From positions 212,215 through 276,214 of the forward strand of contig PMHV01000059.1 in NCBI GenBank assembly GCA_003156805.1: DNA of 64,000 nucleotides. Reading direction: 5' to 3'. Under the pieces are notes generated by a model. It saw only the letters and a program-made list of their open reading frames with translations, was not told the DNA's origin and did no database searches. Position 1 is the stretch's first letter, and the number at the start of each line of letters is the position of its first letter. Both the position numbers and the translations under genes were made by a program. The stretch is from Acidobacteriaceae bacterium. GTDB lineage: Bacteria; Acidobacteriota; Terriglobia; Terriglobales; Acidobacteriaceae. Below are positions 35,028-43,229 of the stretch, in pieces.

Positions 35028-35585
35028 TCAATTCTCGTTAAACGCCGCAGCCGTGGTGCTGATAACGCCCGGAGGAGCGGCGCTGGGGCCGAACAGTCCC
35101 GCGACGTTGCTATAGCTCCACTTGTACGGATACGTGATGGTGACGCAGGTGCCTACTACGTTTACTCCGTTCACCAGGGTCGCGCATCCCCGGTTGATCG
35201 ACAACGTCATGGTTCCTGGACAGCCGGTGTTGTTCGCATAAGTCCACGTTAGTTGGTTCTGGGTGATAGTGCCGGGAAGGCCGCAGACGCTGATGTTCTC
35301 GGACAAGAGGTAGTTCTCCACGACATAGAAAGCGTCGTTGACGGAAACGGGCCTGGGCACAGCATACATATCGCTGGCCGGGTCGGAAGCTGCAACCCGG
35401 GCGCCCTCTTCCGCAGCATTGGTCAGCTTCTGTTTCAATGAGAGCGCCTGGCTGAAATCGAAAATTCCCACCACGAACAGCACCAGCAGGGGCAGGGAAA
35501 CCGCAAATTCCGCGATCTGCGAGGCGCGCTCGTCGCGCCAGCACAACCGGGCCAATATTCCTTCGAAGCGAGGCTTCGTCCTCAT
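35028..35585 (-). CDS. TadE-like pseudopilin 2
   Basis: 185 residues from ATG 35585, which has a CAGGAG site 6 bases upstream; the GTG at 35633 has none. N-terminal motif SQIAEFAVSLPLLVLFVVGIFDF followed by LKQKLTNAAEEGARVAA is the TadE pattern (Glu at pseudopilin position 5 then a hydrophobic helix). The exported C-terminus has four cysteines. Expected to be cleaved by the TadV-like peptidase two genes upstream. Confidence 0.87.
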   Translation of the reverse strand: MRTKPRFEGILARLCWRDERASQIAEFAVSLPLLVLFVVGIFDFSQALSLKQKLTNAAEEGARVAASDPASDMYAVPRPVSVNDAFYVVENYLLSENISVCGLPGTITQNQLTWTYANNTGCPGTMTLSINRGCATLVNGVNVVGTCVTITYPYKWSYSNVAGLFGPSAAPPGVISTTAAAFNEN

Positions 35586-35681
35586 CCTGGCTCCTGCTCT
35601 TGTGCTGCGGATTGTCCTCTTAGCTACTATCACAGCGTTTCCAGTCTCGTCGTTTCGAATCTCATGGCCTGCCCGGAAGAT

Positions 35682-36290
35682 TCAAGGCTCCGCGACCGTG
35701 TGCGTTTCCGCCCTCATCTGCGCCTGCCCCGGAAGATTCATGGCTCCAAGATCGAGCGAATTACATGGCTGCGGATAACAGGGAATGTAGAAGTGATACC
35801 CGTACTTGTAGCGCATGCTGACCGAAGTCCCGCAAGTGGGGGCGCCACCGCCCGAGCAGGACGCCGACAACTGAACGTTCTCCTGAACGCAAACGTTGAT
35901 GGTGGGCTGTGCGTCGCATGGGACCGGACTTCCGCAGGCAGTGCCAGCTGGGGTGCAAAGGTATAGCGCGGGCGGCGTCCACCCCGTCAGCGGCTGCAAC
36001 TGGGCGGTGTTCAGGTGTGCGGCTGCCATGGCGTTGCTGACTGCGGTGGCGGCATTTTGTTCGGCCGAGTTTCCGGCCGCGCACGTGGTGCAAACCGGCG
36101 CTACGGCCGCGCGGGCGCCTTGCCGCGCCGCCTGGGTGAGCGTGCCGTAGGTGCGAAAGGCCTGGCCAAACCAGAAAATCGCCATCAGGAACATGAACAG
36201 CAGGGGCAGCACCATGGCAAACTCGGCAATCTCGGCGCCGCGCGAGTCGCGACCCAGTCCGCGCCAGTTAGTCCATTTTGCTTTCATCAT
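35682..36290 (-). CDS. TadE-like pseudopilin 1
   Basis: 202 residues. RGAEIAEFAMVLPLLFMFLM then GTLTQAARQGARAAV is the TadE signature; two adjacent ATGs could be the start. The exported part is Cys-rich (about ten cysteines, in CTTCAAG, CTPAGTACG, CSGGGAPTCG and others), unlike usual TadE. One base separates it from the peptidase stop. Confidence 0.87.
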   Translation of the reverse strand: MMKAKWTNWRGLGRDSRGAEIAEFAMVLPLLFMFLMAIFWFGQAFRTYGTLTQAARQGARAAVAPVCTTCAAGNSAEQNAATAVSNAMAAAHLNTAQLQPLTGWTPPALYLCTPAGTACGSPVPCDAQPTINVCVQENVQLSASCSGGGAPTCGTSVSMRYKYGYHFYIPCYPQPCNSLDLGAMNLPGQAQMRAETHTVAEP

Positions 36291-36291
36291 G

Positions 36292-36819
36292 CTATCGCGC
36301 CCCCCATACCTGCCGGATGCCGAAAAGCACCACCGTCAGCGCCAAGGCCACGCCGTAGGGAACTCTTAACGACTGCGGATTATCCAGCGAAACCTCCGCT
36401 CCCGGCATGTGAAATGTAAACAATGACGCCACCAAGCGCGCAATGTTGCGCAAAGTTTCTTTTACCCGGCGCTTGTAAATGACCAGGGCCAACGCCATGA
36501 AGCCGGCCACAAACACCGATACGATCAGCAGATCGAGCATCGGCCCCGGTCCGACGAACGCTCCCAGAGCGCCGGCCAGCTTCCAGTCGCCCGCGCCCAG
36601 GCTGCGTAGCGCCACCAGAGGCAACAAAAGCACCAACCCCAGCCCCGCACCCAGCAGGGAAGTCTTCAATCCGGACAATCCGCCAAGAACGGCATTTAAG
36701 GCGACTCCCACCAATAGTCCGGGCACGGTCAGCCAGTTAGGGATGCGCCGCTGGCGCCAATCCGTCCAACCAGCAATTAGCGCCAAGGCAATCGCCAGGA
36801 CCAGAATCGAAGTCTTCAA
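36292..36819 (-). CDS. Type IV prepilin peptidase, TadV/CpaA type
   Basis: Membrane aspartic peptidase (A24) that cleaves and processes Tad pilins. 175 residues, about six helices, no N-methylation domain, as is normal for TadV/CpaA. The catalytic Asp pair is in GWTDWRQRRIPN (Asp about 19) and in the GxGD motif LGAGDWK. First gene of the cluster; the pilin, TadA ATPase, TadB/C and secretin genes are not in the window. Confidence 0.87.
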   Translation of the reverse strand: MKTSILVLAIALALIAGWTDWRQRRIPNWLTVPGLLVGVALNAVLGGLSGLKTSLLGAGLGLVLLLPLVALRSLGAGDWKLAGALGAFVGPGPMLDLLIVSVFVAGFMALALVIYKRRVKETLRNIARLVASLFTFHMPGAEVSLDNPQSLRVPYGVALALTVVLFGIRQVWGAR

Positions 36820-37050
36820 AACGGCCTCGGTTGCATCGAGGCCGCCGGTCTCGGTTGCCGCGATCGGTCCATGCTGAAAGTTTCTAACAGTTCCGGTTCT
36901 GGCGTTGCGGGAGCACTCTGGGGCAAAGCGCTCCGGAGCGCGCCGGCACTGGTCAAAACGCGCTTCTGGGGCGGATTCTCACATAGCTGGGGGGGGAAGT
37001 CAATGTATCCGACAGGGAGGGCAAGTTGCCTGCCCGGATTCAAGAGCAAA

Positions 37051-37071
37051 GGCCCGGAACTCGTCCGGGCC
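37051..37071 (-). terminator. Hairpin downstream of ctpA
   Basis: GGCCCGGA (37051-37058) pairs with TCCGGGCC (37064-37071), 5-base loop. On the minus strand it is followed only by TTT-GCTCTT, so it is a moderate intrinsic terminator for ctpA. Confidence 0.5.
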
Positions 37072-37090
37072 CGAAATAAGCTGTTCGTTT

Positions 37091-37122
37091 TCATGGTCCA
37101 ACGTCTTCATGGTCCAACGTCG
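37091..37122. repeat. 16-bp tandem duplication after ctpA
   Basis: TCATGGTCCAACGTCT (37091-37106) and TCATGGTCCAACGTCG (37107-37122) differ only at the last base. Confidence 0.7.
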
Positions 37123-37155
37123 AAGCCCGGCGCTCGATGTTCCACGGTTGAAGTT

Positions 37156-38763
37156 TCAGCGATTGAACGCGCCCGCGGAATTGTGCTCGGCGATGATGCG
37201 TTTCGCGGTGTCGGCCAAAGCCTTGGCCTGGGGCAGCAGATCCAAGCCCTTGAGCACTTCTGGATCGGTTTCTGTCCGGACCTTCAAGCCCTCATCCTGG
37301 CCGAAGGCATCCACGAAGATTTCGGCTTTGATATTCGACTTGATCCAGTCGTTGTTGTCCAGCAGATCCGCCTGCGTGTAAGCGATGCTGGCCTCGTCGA
37401 GAGACTTGCGAAAATCCTGCAAGGTCGCGTCGTCAACTTCGAAATTCTTGGCCGGGTGGTGATTCACAACGTAGCGCTTGGCGAAGTTGAAGAACGCGTA
37501 GTGCTGCACCAGCGTGTCCTGAAAGTGGTTGCCCTTAATGGGAGGAATCACCACATCGGGTGTGATGCCGCCGCCGCCGTACACCGTGCGGCCGCTGTCG
37601 GTAAGCTTCACTTCGCGGTTGGCGGCATTCTGCGGATTCTCGACGCTCTCGCGGTTGTAGTAGTAGTCGTAGAGCGAGATGTTGCTATAGTCGCGCTGAA
37701 TCAACCGTCCGCTGGGGGTGTAGTAGCGCGCGGTGGTCAGGGCCAGGCCGGTGTTTTCCGAGAGCGGATAGACGGTCTGCACCAGGCCCTTGCCGAATGT
37801 AACTTCGCCGGCGATCAGACCGCGATCATGGTCCTGGATGGCGCCGGAGACAATTTCAGCCGCAGACGCGGTCAGGCGATTCACCAGGACTATCAGCGGA
37901 TAATCCTTGCCGCTGTTGCCGTGCTGGGCCACATAACGCTTCTCGGCTGAAGCCCGGCCGTGATGCGAAACGATGAGCTGACCCTTCTTTAGGAACTTGT
38001 CGGCGACGCCCACCCCTTCGCTGAGCAAACCGCCGGGGTTGCCGCGAAGATCGAGAATCAACCCTTTCAGATCGCCAAATTCGTCGAGCGCTTTCGCCAC
38101 TTCGTCTTCCGTGGTCTCGTTGAAGCCGGTCACGTGCAGATAGCCGATTCCGGGACGGATGAGAAAATGTACGTCTACGCTGTAGCGCGGAATTTCATCG
38201 CGCATGAGGGTAAACTCCATCGGCTTGTCGACGCCATCGCGCGCGATGCTGATGTGTACCGTTGTCCCCCGCGGGCCTTTCAGCAGGTCGGCGACGTCGC
38301 TGGTAGTCATGTTTTCGGTCGATTTGCCGTCGACGGCGATGATCACGTCGCCCGGGTGAATGCCGGCTTTATAGGCGGGCGTGCCCACGAATGGGAAAAT
38401 CACGATGACTTTGTTGTTGCGGGGTCCCACCGTCATGCCCACGCCGTAATACTTGCCGCGCTGGTCTTCGCGCATCAGGGCATAAGACTTCGGATCGAAG
38501 AAATTCGAATGCGGATCGAGCGCGTGCAGCATGCCCGGGATCGCGCCGTTGTAGATTGCCTTATCGGCATTCACCGGCTCGGCGTAATTGTCCTCGACGA
38601 TGGAATACACGTCGGTGAACTGCTTCAGACTGTCGCGAACGTCGGAATCGCTGGTCAGCGAGGACTGCTGTCCCGAATGCTGCGCGAACAGGATGCCCAG
38701 AAAACCGCACGCCACAAGGAAAAAAACTACCAGGAAGAGTGATCGGCGAGAACTACGAGCCAT
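37156..38763 (-). CDS. ctpA: S41 C-terminal processing peptidase
   Basis: Periplasmic serine protease with an N-terminal membrane anchor or signal (SLFLVVFFLVACGFLGILFA). 535 residues. Order: N-terminal helical region, PDZ domain (about 105-185; GVGMTV, AGIHPGDVIIAVDG), then the tail-specific protease core with GLILDLRGNPGG, the nucleophile Ser 300 in TASAAEIVSG and Lys 325 in FGKGLVQ. A C-terminal extension of about 130 residues follows the core. Trims exported proteins at the C-terminus. Confidence 0.93.
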   Translation of the reverse strand: MARSSRRSLFLVVFFLVACGFLGILFAQHSGQQSSLTSDSDVRDSLKQFTDVYSIVEDNYAEPVNADKAIYNGAIPGMLHALDPHSNFFDPKSYALMREDQRGKYYGVGMTVGPRNNKVIVIFPFVGTPAYKAGIHPGDVIIAVDGKSTENMTTSDVADLLKGPRGTTVHISIARDGVDKPMEFTLMRDEIPRYSVDVHFLIRPGIGYLHVTGFNETTEDEVAKALDEFGDLKGLILDLRGNPGGLLSEGVGVADKFLKKGQLIVSHHGRASAEKRYVAQHGNSGKDYPLIVLVNRLTASAAEIVSGAIQDHDRGLIAGEVTFGKGLVQTVYPLSENTGLALTTARYYTPSGRLIQRDYSNISLYDYYYNRESVENPQNAANREVKLTDSGRTVYGGGGITPDVVIPPIKGNHFQDTLVQHYAFFNFAKRYVVNHHPAKNFEVDDATLQDFRKSLDEASIAYTQADLLDNNDWIKSNIKAEIFVDAFGQDEGLKVRTETDPEVLKGLDLLPQAKALADTAKRIIAEHNSAGAFNR

Positions 38764-38960
38764 CTTGAATGTTTCCTTCGATTGAGGGCGTCGGACCGCC
38801 CGGCTATCGCGCTGAATATAAACAGTATATCACCGCGCGGGACGACCCCGGACCGGGATAGCCATCATTGGTAACCAGCTCCGTGGAGGGTCATTGACTG
38901 AGATGCGGCTCGCTGACGTTGAGGTTCCCAGATTCCACGAATGGATCGGTCTTACGCCCA
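38764..38960. other. Promoter side of the ctpA-tat gap
   Basis: AT-rich patch TGAATATAAACAGTATATCA around 38813-38832 is the likely ctpA promoter on the minus strand. The rest, up to the RNA candidate, shows nothing I can name. Confidence 0.4.
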
Positions 38961-39133
38961 ACTGGAGACCCCTGGGACGTTGACTCCTGCTCTCCTGGCG
39001 GCATGGGCCGGGGCGCGTTGGGATGAAGCCCGTTAGGCTGCCTTGATGCGCGTGGCTACCGAATGCTCACTCCGCTTCCGGGGGGAGAACCCCACAGTCT
39101 TAACGGCTGTGCGGGGTGCCCCAGGAACTCTTG
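38961..39133 (+). ncRNA. ssrS: Candidate 6S RNA
   Basis: About 170 bases fold by eye into a long rod with one large central bubble, the 6S RNA plan. Closing stem: GAG (38965-38967) with CTC (39128-39130) and CCTGGG (38971-38976) with CCCAGG (39120-39125). Bubble: 38977-38989 against 39088-39119, the latter holding a perfect 7-bp hairpin CACAGTC (39093-39099) / GGCTGTG (39105-39111) with a TTAAC loop. Above the bubble: CTCTCC (38990-38995) / GGGGAG (39082-39087), then further bulged pairs up to a terminal stem-loop. 6S RNA binds RNA polymerase by mimicking an open promoter. Identity is inferred from shape, not from an alignment. Confidence 0.5.
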
Positions 39134-39152
39134 TCAAACCTTTGTCTCGTCA

Positions 39153-39182
39153 TTGCCGCTTCTGCAACTCCGGCATTATGAT
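39153..39182 (+). promoter_or_regulatory. Candidate promoter of the tat operon, leaderless
   Basis: TTGCCG (39153-39158), 18-base spacer, TATGAT (39177-39182), then 6 bases to ATG 39189. No ribosome-binding site; the mRNA would start at the codon. Confidence 0.55.
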
Positions 39183-39188
39183 GACGAC

Positions 39189-39605
39189 ATGAGTTTCTCT
39201 GAAACGATCTTCCTCTTCTTTCTCGCCCTTATCATCTTCGGGCCGAAGAAGCTGCCGGAGATCGCGCGCCAGGCCGGACGGCTGCTGGCGGAACTCCGGC
39301 GGGCTTCGAATGAGTTCCGATCGCAGATCGAACAGGAAATCTCTCATCTCGAAACGGAAAACGGGCGGAAGATTCTCGCGCCGAGCGAGCCGCCGCAGGG
39401 CGCCGTGGCAAGCCGGAGCTTGAACGCCACCAGCAGTGTTATCGAGGCAGCAGCGCAAGCGCCTGCAACTTTGGCCGCTTCGCCTGCCGAAGCCGCAGAC
39501 GCCATTTTGACTTCCGTTGAACCATGCAACGCCGTTCCGGCCACCGAGGCTGTCACGACTACCGAGGCGGTTGAGCCGCCGGCTCCGCAGGAGTCTCATG
39601 CCTGA
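39189..39605 (+). CDS. Twin-arginine translocase TatA/TatB-type subunit
   Basis: 138 residues. N-terminal membrane helix (FSETIFLFFLALIIFGPKKL), the conserved hinge FGPKKLPEIARQ, an amphipathic helix (AGRLLAELRRASNEFRSQIE), and an Ala/Pro/Thr-rich tail. GP at the hinge and the length are nearer TatB than TatA. It exports folded proteins with TatC, whose gene overlaps this one by 8 bases. The frame is open to 39063, but that part overlaps the RNA candidate and lacks the family start. Confidence 0.9.
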   Translation: MSFSETIFLFFLALIIFGPKKLPEIARQAGRLLAELRRASNEFRSQIEQEISHLETENGRKILAPSEPPQGAVASRSLNATSSVIEAAAQAPATLAASPAEAADAILTSVEPCNAVPATEAVTTTEAVEPPAPQESHA

Positions 39606-40407
39606 AATGGCAGCCACAGTATCCGGCGCAGAGCCTGAACCGGAGCCAATGCCCACCATGGGGTTCCTCGATCATCTTGAGGAGCTGCGCAAGCGTGTCG
39701 TCTACAGCCTGGGCGCAGTCGTGATTGGTTTCTTCGCGTGCTGGGGGTACCGCGAGAAAATTTATGCGGTCATGCAGAAGCCCATCATGGACGCGCTCAA
39801 AGCCAACGGGCTGTCCGATAAGCTGGTCTATCTGAACCCCACCGAACCCTTCAACCTTTACTTGAAGATTTCGGCGCTAGCCGGTCTGTTTCTGACTTCG
39901 CCGTTTGTGCTCTACCAGGTTTGGATGTTTATCTCGCCCGGTCTCTACCGCAACGAAAAGCGCTATGTGATGCCGTTCATGGCGTCGACGATTGCACTGT
40001 TTTCGGCCGGGGGATACTTCGGATACTCGATTGTTTATCCGCGAGCTTTAAGTTTTCTGATCGATTTCGGCAAGCAGTTCCAGCCGATGATTACGATTGG
40101 CGAGTACACGCAGCTTTTTCTCAGCATTGTGCTGGGCATGGGCCTGATCTTCGAGATGCCGATTCTGATCTTTTTTCTGGCGTTGATGGGCATTGTGAGC
40201 GCGGGCTTCATGCTGAAGAATTTCCGGTATTCGATTCTGGTAATCTTCATCCTCGCCGCCATCATCACGCCTACGCCCGACATCGTGAACATGTGCGTGT
40301 TTGCGGCGCCCATGATCGCGTTGTATGCGCTTAGCATCGGCATAGCGTGGCTGGTCCATCCCAAACAGCGGGCAGCGCGAATGGAGAAGCGAGGGGCCGC
40401 GCGATGA
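39598..40407 (+). CDS. tatC: Twin-arginine translocase subunit TatC
   Basis: Receptor and core of the Tat translocon, binding RR signal peptides. 269 residues with six helices. Family start GFLDHLEELRKRVVYSLGAV (about 22-41) with the conserved HLEELR, then NPTEPFNLYLKIS, FISPGLYRNEKRYV and DIVNMCVFAAPMIALYALSI. ATG 39598 overlaps the TatA/B stop, so translation is coupled. Confidence 0.95.
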   Translation: MPEMAATVSGAEPEPEPMPTMGFLDHLEELRKRVVYSLGAVVIGFFACWGYREKIYAVMQKPIMDALKANGLSDKLVYLNPTEPFNLYLKISALAGLFLTSPFVLYQVWMFISPGLYRNEKRYVMPFMASTIALFSAGGYFGYSIVYPRALSFLIDFGKQFQPMITIGEYTQLFLSIVLGMGLIFEMPILIFFLALMGIVSAGFMLKNFRYSILVIFILAAIITPTPDIVNMCVFAAPMIALYALSIGIAWLVHPKQRAARMEKRGAAR

Positions 40408-40507
40408 CAAGCGTGTCCACGTAGCGGGTTTCTTGGCGCTGCCGCGGCTTGGCGCTGGGCGAGCCCGGTCCGGCCCGGTAAGGGTTGAGCCGTGAGAAAG
40501 GCTTTCG

Positions 40508-41524
40508 GTGAGGAAGACTTTAATCCTGATTCTGATCTGCGGACTGGCTTCGGTGCTGTTTGCCTGCGACCGCGACAAAAGCGCCACCGACTCCGCAGGC
40601 CAGAAACCGCCAGCGGCCGCTCCCGCCGACACGACTCTTCCAGCGCTTTCATTACCCCCCGATAGCGGCCCGCCGCCAACGTTTGATGGCGACCGCGCCC
40701 TGCAATATGTGAAGGAAATCGTCAAGTTCGGCCCGCGCCCAATCGGCAGCCCCAATCACAAGAAAGTCGAAGATTATCTGGATTCCCATCTAAAGGGAGA
40801 CCAGGTTGAAGACGTCGCATTTACCGCGGACACACCTGAAGGCAAATTTCCGGTACACAACATTATCGCCAAGTTTCCTGGGACGAAAGATGGCATCATC
40901 GTCATCGCCAGCCACTACGACACGAACTATCCTCTCCGCAACACTTCGTACGTCGGCGCGAATGACGGCGGCTCGTCCAGTGCGCTGCTGCTGGAGATCG
41001 CCAACCAGTTGCGTGGCAAGCCGCGCGAGGGTTACAGCGTATGGCTGGTGTGGGACGACGCCGAAGAAGGTGTGAAACCCGATACCGAAGTAGCTTTTAT
41101 GGATGACAGTTTGTACGGCATTCGCCACCTGGCGGAAAAATGGCAGGCAGACGGAACTCTGAAGAAAATCAAAGCTTTCCTGCTGGCCGACATGATAGGA
41201 GATGCGGATCTCAACATCGATCGCGATCTGAATTCAACCCCCTGGCTCGAGAGCGTGGTATATGAGTCCGCCACCCGGCTGGGGTATCAGTCGCATTTTT
41301 ATGGACACATCAACCAGGTGAGCGACGACCACCTCCCGTTTGTGCAGCGCGGCGTACCCAGCGCTGACTTGATCGATTTCTCCTACGGTTACAACAACGT
41401 GTTCTGGCACACTCCACAGGATACGGTCGACAAGCTGAGCCCGAAAAGTCTGCAAATCTCGGGCGCGGTGATTCTGGAAACCGTGCGCCTTCTGGATAAT
41501 ATGAATCCTCTGCCGCCGAAATAA
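40508..41524 (+). CDS. M28-fold lipoprotein, glutaminyl-peptide cyclotransferase-like
   Basis: 338 residues. Lipoprotein signal with lipobox LFAC (Cys about 20), Pro-rich linker to about 58, then an M28-type alpha/beta domain. Zinc ligands fit QC: Asp in NDGGSSSA, Glu in DDAEEG, His in NVFWHTPQDTVDKL; also SHYDT, SDDHLPFVQRGVP. QC enzymes cyclise N-terminal Gln to pyroglutamate; aminopeptidase activity is the alternative. Start GTG 40508. The next gene is another M28 enzyme. Confidence 0.85.
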   Translation: MRKTLILILICGLASVLFACDRDKSATDSAGQKPPAAAPADTTLPALSLPPDSGPPPTFDGDRALQYVKEIVKFGPRPIGSPNHKKVEDYLDSHLKGDQVEDVAFTADTPEGKFPVHNIIAKFPGTKDGIIVIASHYDTNYPLRNTSYVGANDGGSSSALLLEIANQLRGKPREGYSVWLVWDDAEEGVKPDTEVAFMDDSLYGIRHLAEKWQADGTLKKIKAFLLADMIGDADLNIDRDLNSTPWLESVVYESATRLGYQSHFYGHINQVSDDHLPFVQRGVPSADLIDFSYGYNNVFWHTPQDTVDKLSPKSLQISGAVILETVRLLDNMNPLPPK

Positions 41525-41637
41525 GAGCGGATTGGCAGGCTCGCTGATTTTCGGCGTGAACTTCCCAGCCGTTCTCCGCGCGCTGGACGATTCGTCGTTT
41601 TGCTCTTTTCCAGAATTTCATTTCTAATGCACGCGAT

Positions 41638-43155
41638 ATGAGAAATGTAAGCTCCGTTTGCGCATTCTTCGTTTTCGCTGCTACCTGCCTTGCCGCCGCT
41701 CCGCCCTCCCAGACCGAAGAAGCGAATCTCATCATTCAGACCGCGCTCCAACCCTCCCCGCTTGAGACCAACTTGCGCCGCCTGACCGACGAGATCGGCG
41801 GCCGCGTGCCCGGCACGCCCGCCATGCAGCGCGCGGTGGAATGGGGCGTGCAAGCCTTTAGAGCGGCGGGCGCCGATAGCGTCCATACAGAGGAGTTCAC
41901 GATTCCAAATTCCTGGTCGGAAGGCGCCACCGAGCTTACGGTCAGCGCCCTGGGCACCGCGGTTGATCCGAAGCTGACGCAGATTCCAAAAGTCGAATTC
42001 CGCGTCCGCGCAGTCTCCATCGCTTGGGCGCCGGCGCTGGCGCCGACTCACCACATTCCCGTCGTCGACGTTGGCGATGGAACTGAAGCTGACTTCAAAA
42101 AAGCTGGCGACATCTCGGGAAAAATGGTTCTGGTCCATTCGGTGGTGCTCAAGACCTGGGACGATCTGTTCGCCGAATACACTAAGGCTCCGCCGGTGAT
42201 CACCCTTGCCGTGCAAGGCAAAGCGAAGGCAATAGCTTTCATCGCCACGCGTGAGCACGAGATTCTTTACCGGCATACGAATTCGTTCGCCGGAGAAATC
42301 GACCGCCTTCCGATGGTGCTGGTGGCGCGCGAGGATGGCGAGCGCATCGGCCGTTTACTAGCCTCGGGGCATCCAGTGTGGGCCGATCTCGCGATTCCCA
42401 ACCGAATCGGAGGGCCAATCAAATCGGCCAACGTGATTGCCGAGATCAAGGGCAGCGAGAAGCCGGATGAATTCGTCATCCTCGGAGCGCATCTCGACTC
42501 CTGGGAACTGGGCACGGGTGCGCTCGACAACGGCTGCAACGCCGCGCTGGTGGTGGACGCGCTGCGCACCATCAAAACTTCAGGATTGAAGCCTCACCGC
42601 TCGATTCGCTTTATTCTTTTCTCGGGCGAAGAGGAAGGTCTGTTGGGTTCACGTGCTTACTCGGTCGCGCATCGTCCCGAACTCGACAAAGCTGCTGGCG
42701 TGATCATCTACGATTCCGGTACCGGTAAGACTACCGGATTTTCTTCGGGCGGCCGCAGCGATGTGCTCGATACCGCCAAGCTGCTCATCGCTCCGCTGCA
42801 ACAGTTTGGAGTCACCGAGTTGAAGACCGACATGGAATGGGGCACCGACCATTTTGATTTCATGCTCGAAGGTGTTCCCACATTTGTCGCCGATCAGGAT
42901 GAAGCGAACTATCTGGAGAACTACCACGCCGTCTCCGACACCTACGACAAGGTTGATTTTGCACAGCTCAAGAAGGATGTGGCGGAAGCTGCGGTGTTGA
43001 GCTTCGCCCTCGCCAACCTGCCGGAAAAGATCGGCCCGCGCCTCACTCGCCCGCAGATCGAGCAGACCATGCGCGAAACTCACAGCGACGAAATGTTCAA
43101 AGCTTTCGGTTTGTGGGATGCCTGGGAGAGCGGCAGCCTGGGCAGGCAGAATTAG
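41638..43155 (+). CDS. Exported M28 family aminopeptidase with PA domain
   Basis: 505 residues. Signal peptide to about residue 20 (TCLAAAPP). A PA-like domain is inserted near 110-250 (HIPVVDVGDGTEADF ... PPVITLAVQGKA). Zinc/catalytic blocks: LGAHLDSWELGTGALDN (His, Asp, Asp), SGEEEGLLGS (Glu pair), MEWGTDHFDF and the C-terminal NYHAVSDTYDKVD (His). Similar to carboxypeptidase Q-type enzymes. Probably periplasmic or secreted; digests peptides. Confidence 0.9.
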   Translation: MRNVSSVCAFFVFAATCLAAAPPSQTEEANLIIQTALQPSPLETNLRRLTDEIGGRVPGTPAMQRAVEWGVQAFRAAGADSVHTEEFTIPNSWSEGATELTVSALGTAVDPKLTQIPKVEFRVRAVSIAWAPALAPTHHIPVVDVGDGTEADFKKAGDISGKMVLVHSVVLKTWDDLFAEYTKAPPVITLAVQGKAKAIAFIATREHEILYRHTNSFAGEIDRLPMVLVAREDGERIGRLLASGHPVWADLAIPNRIGGPIKSANVIAEIKGSEKPDEFVILGAHLDSWELGTGALDNGCNAALVVDALRTIKTSGLKPHRSIRFILFSGEEEGLLGSRAYSVAHRPELDKAAGVIIYDSGTGKTTGFSSGGRSDVLDTAKLLIAPLQQFGVTELKTDMEWGTDHFDFMLEGVPTFVADQDEANYLENYHAVSDTYDKVDFAQLKKDVAEAAVLSFALANLPEKIGPRLTRPQIEQTMRETHSDEMFKAFGLWDAWESGSLGRQN

Positions 43156-43229
43156 CCGGATTTTCAGGGTTCAAATTCCGATTGCCGATTTCCGATCGAC
43201 CGCACGGCTGTTAGCGATGGAATCGGAGA

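Larger units (their letters stand above)
36820..37155. other. 336-base gap with terminator and short repeat
   Basis: Presumed promoter region of the tadV operon next to the 3' end of ctpA. Holds the hairpin at 37051-37071 and a 16-bp tandem duplication (TCATGGTCCAACGTC at 37091 and 37107). No Flp pilin gene found on either strand. Confidence 0.5.

Noticed and set aside
36871-37950. 359-codon plus-strand frame opposite ctpA
   Set aside because: Overlaps the conserved S41 protease core on the other strand and has no recognisable domain.
39063-39188. N-terminal extension of the Tat subunit to 39063
   Set aside because: Overlaps the folded RNA candidate, lacks Tat family sequence, and a -10 box lies just before ATG 39189.
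43160-43229. Repeated CCGATTTCCGATC-like words before terC as a regulatory array
   Set aside because: Irregular spacing and low complexity; probably decayed intergenic repeat with no clear unit.
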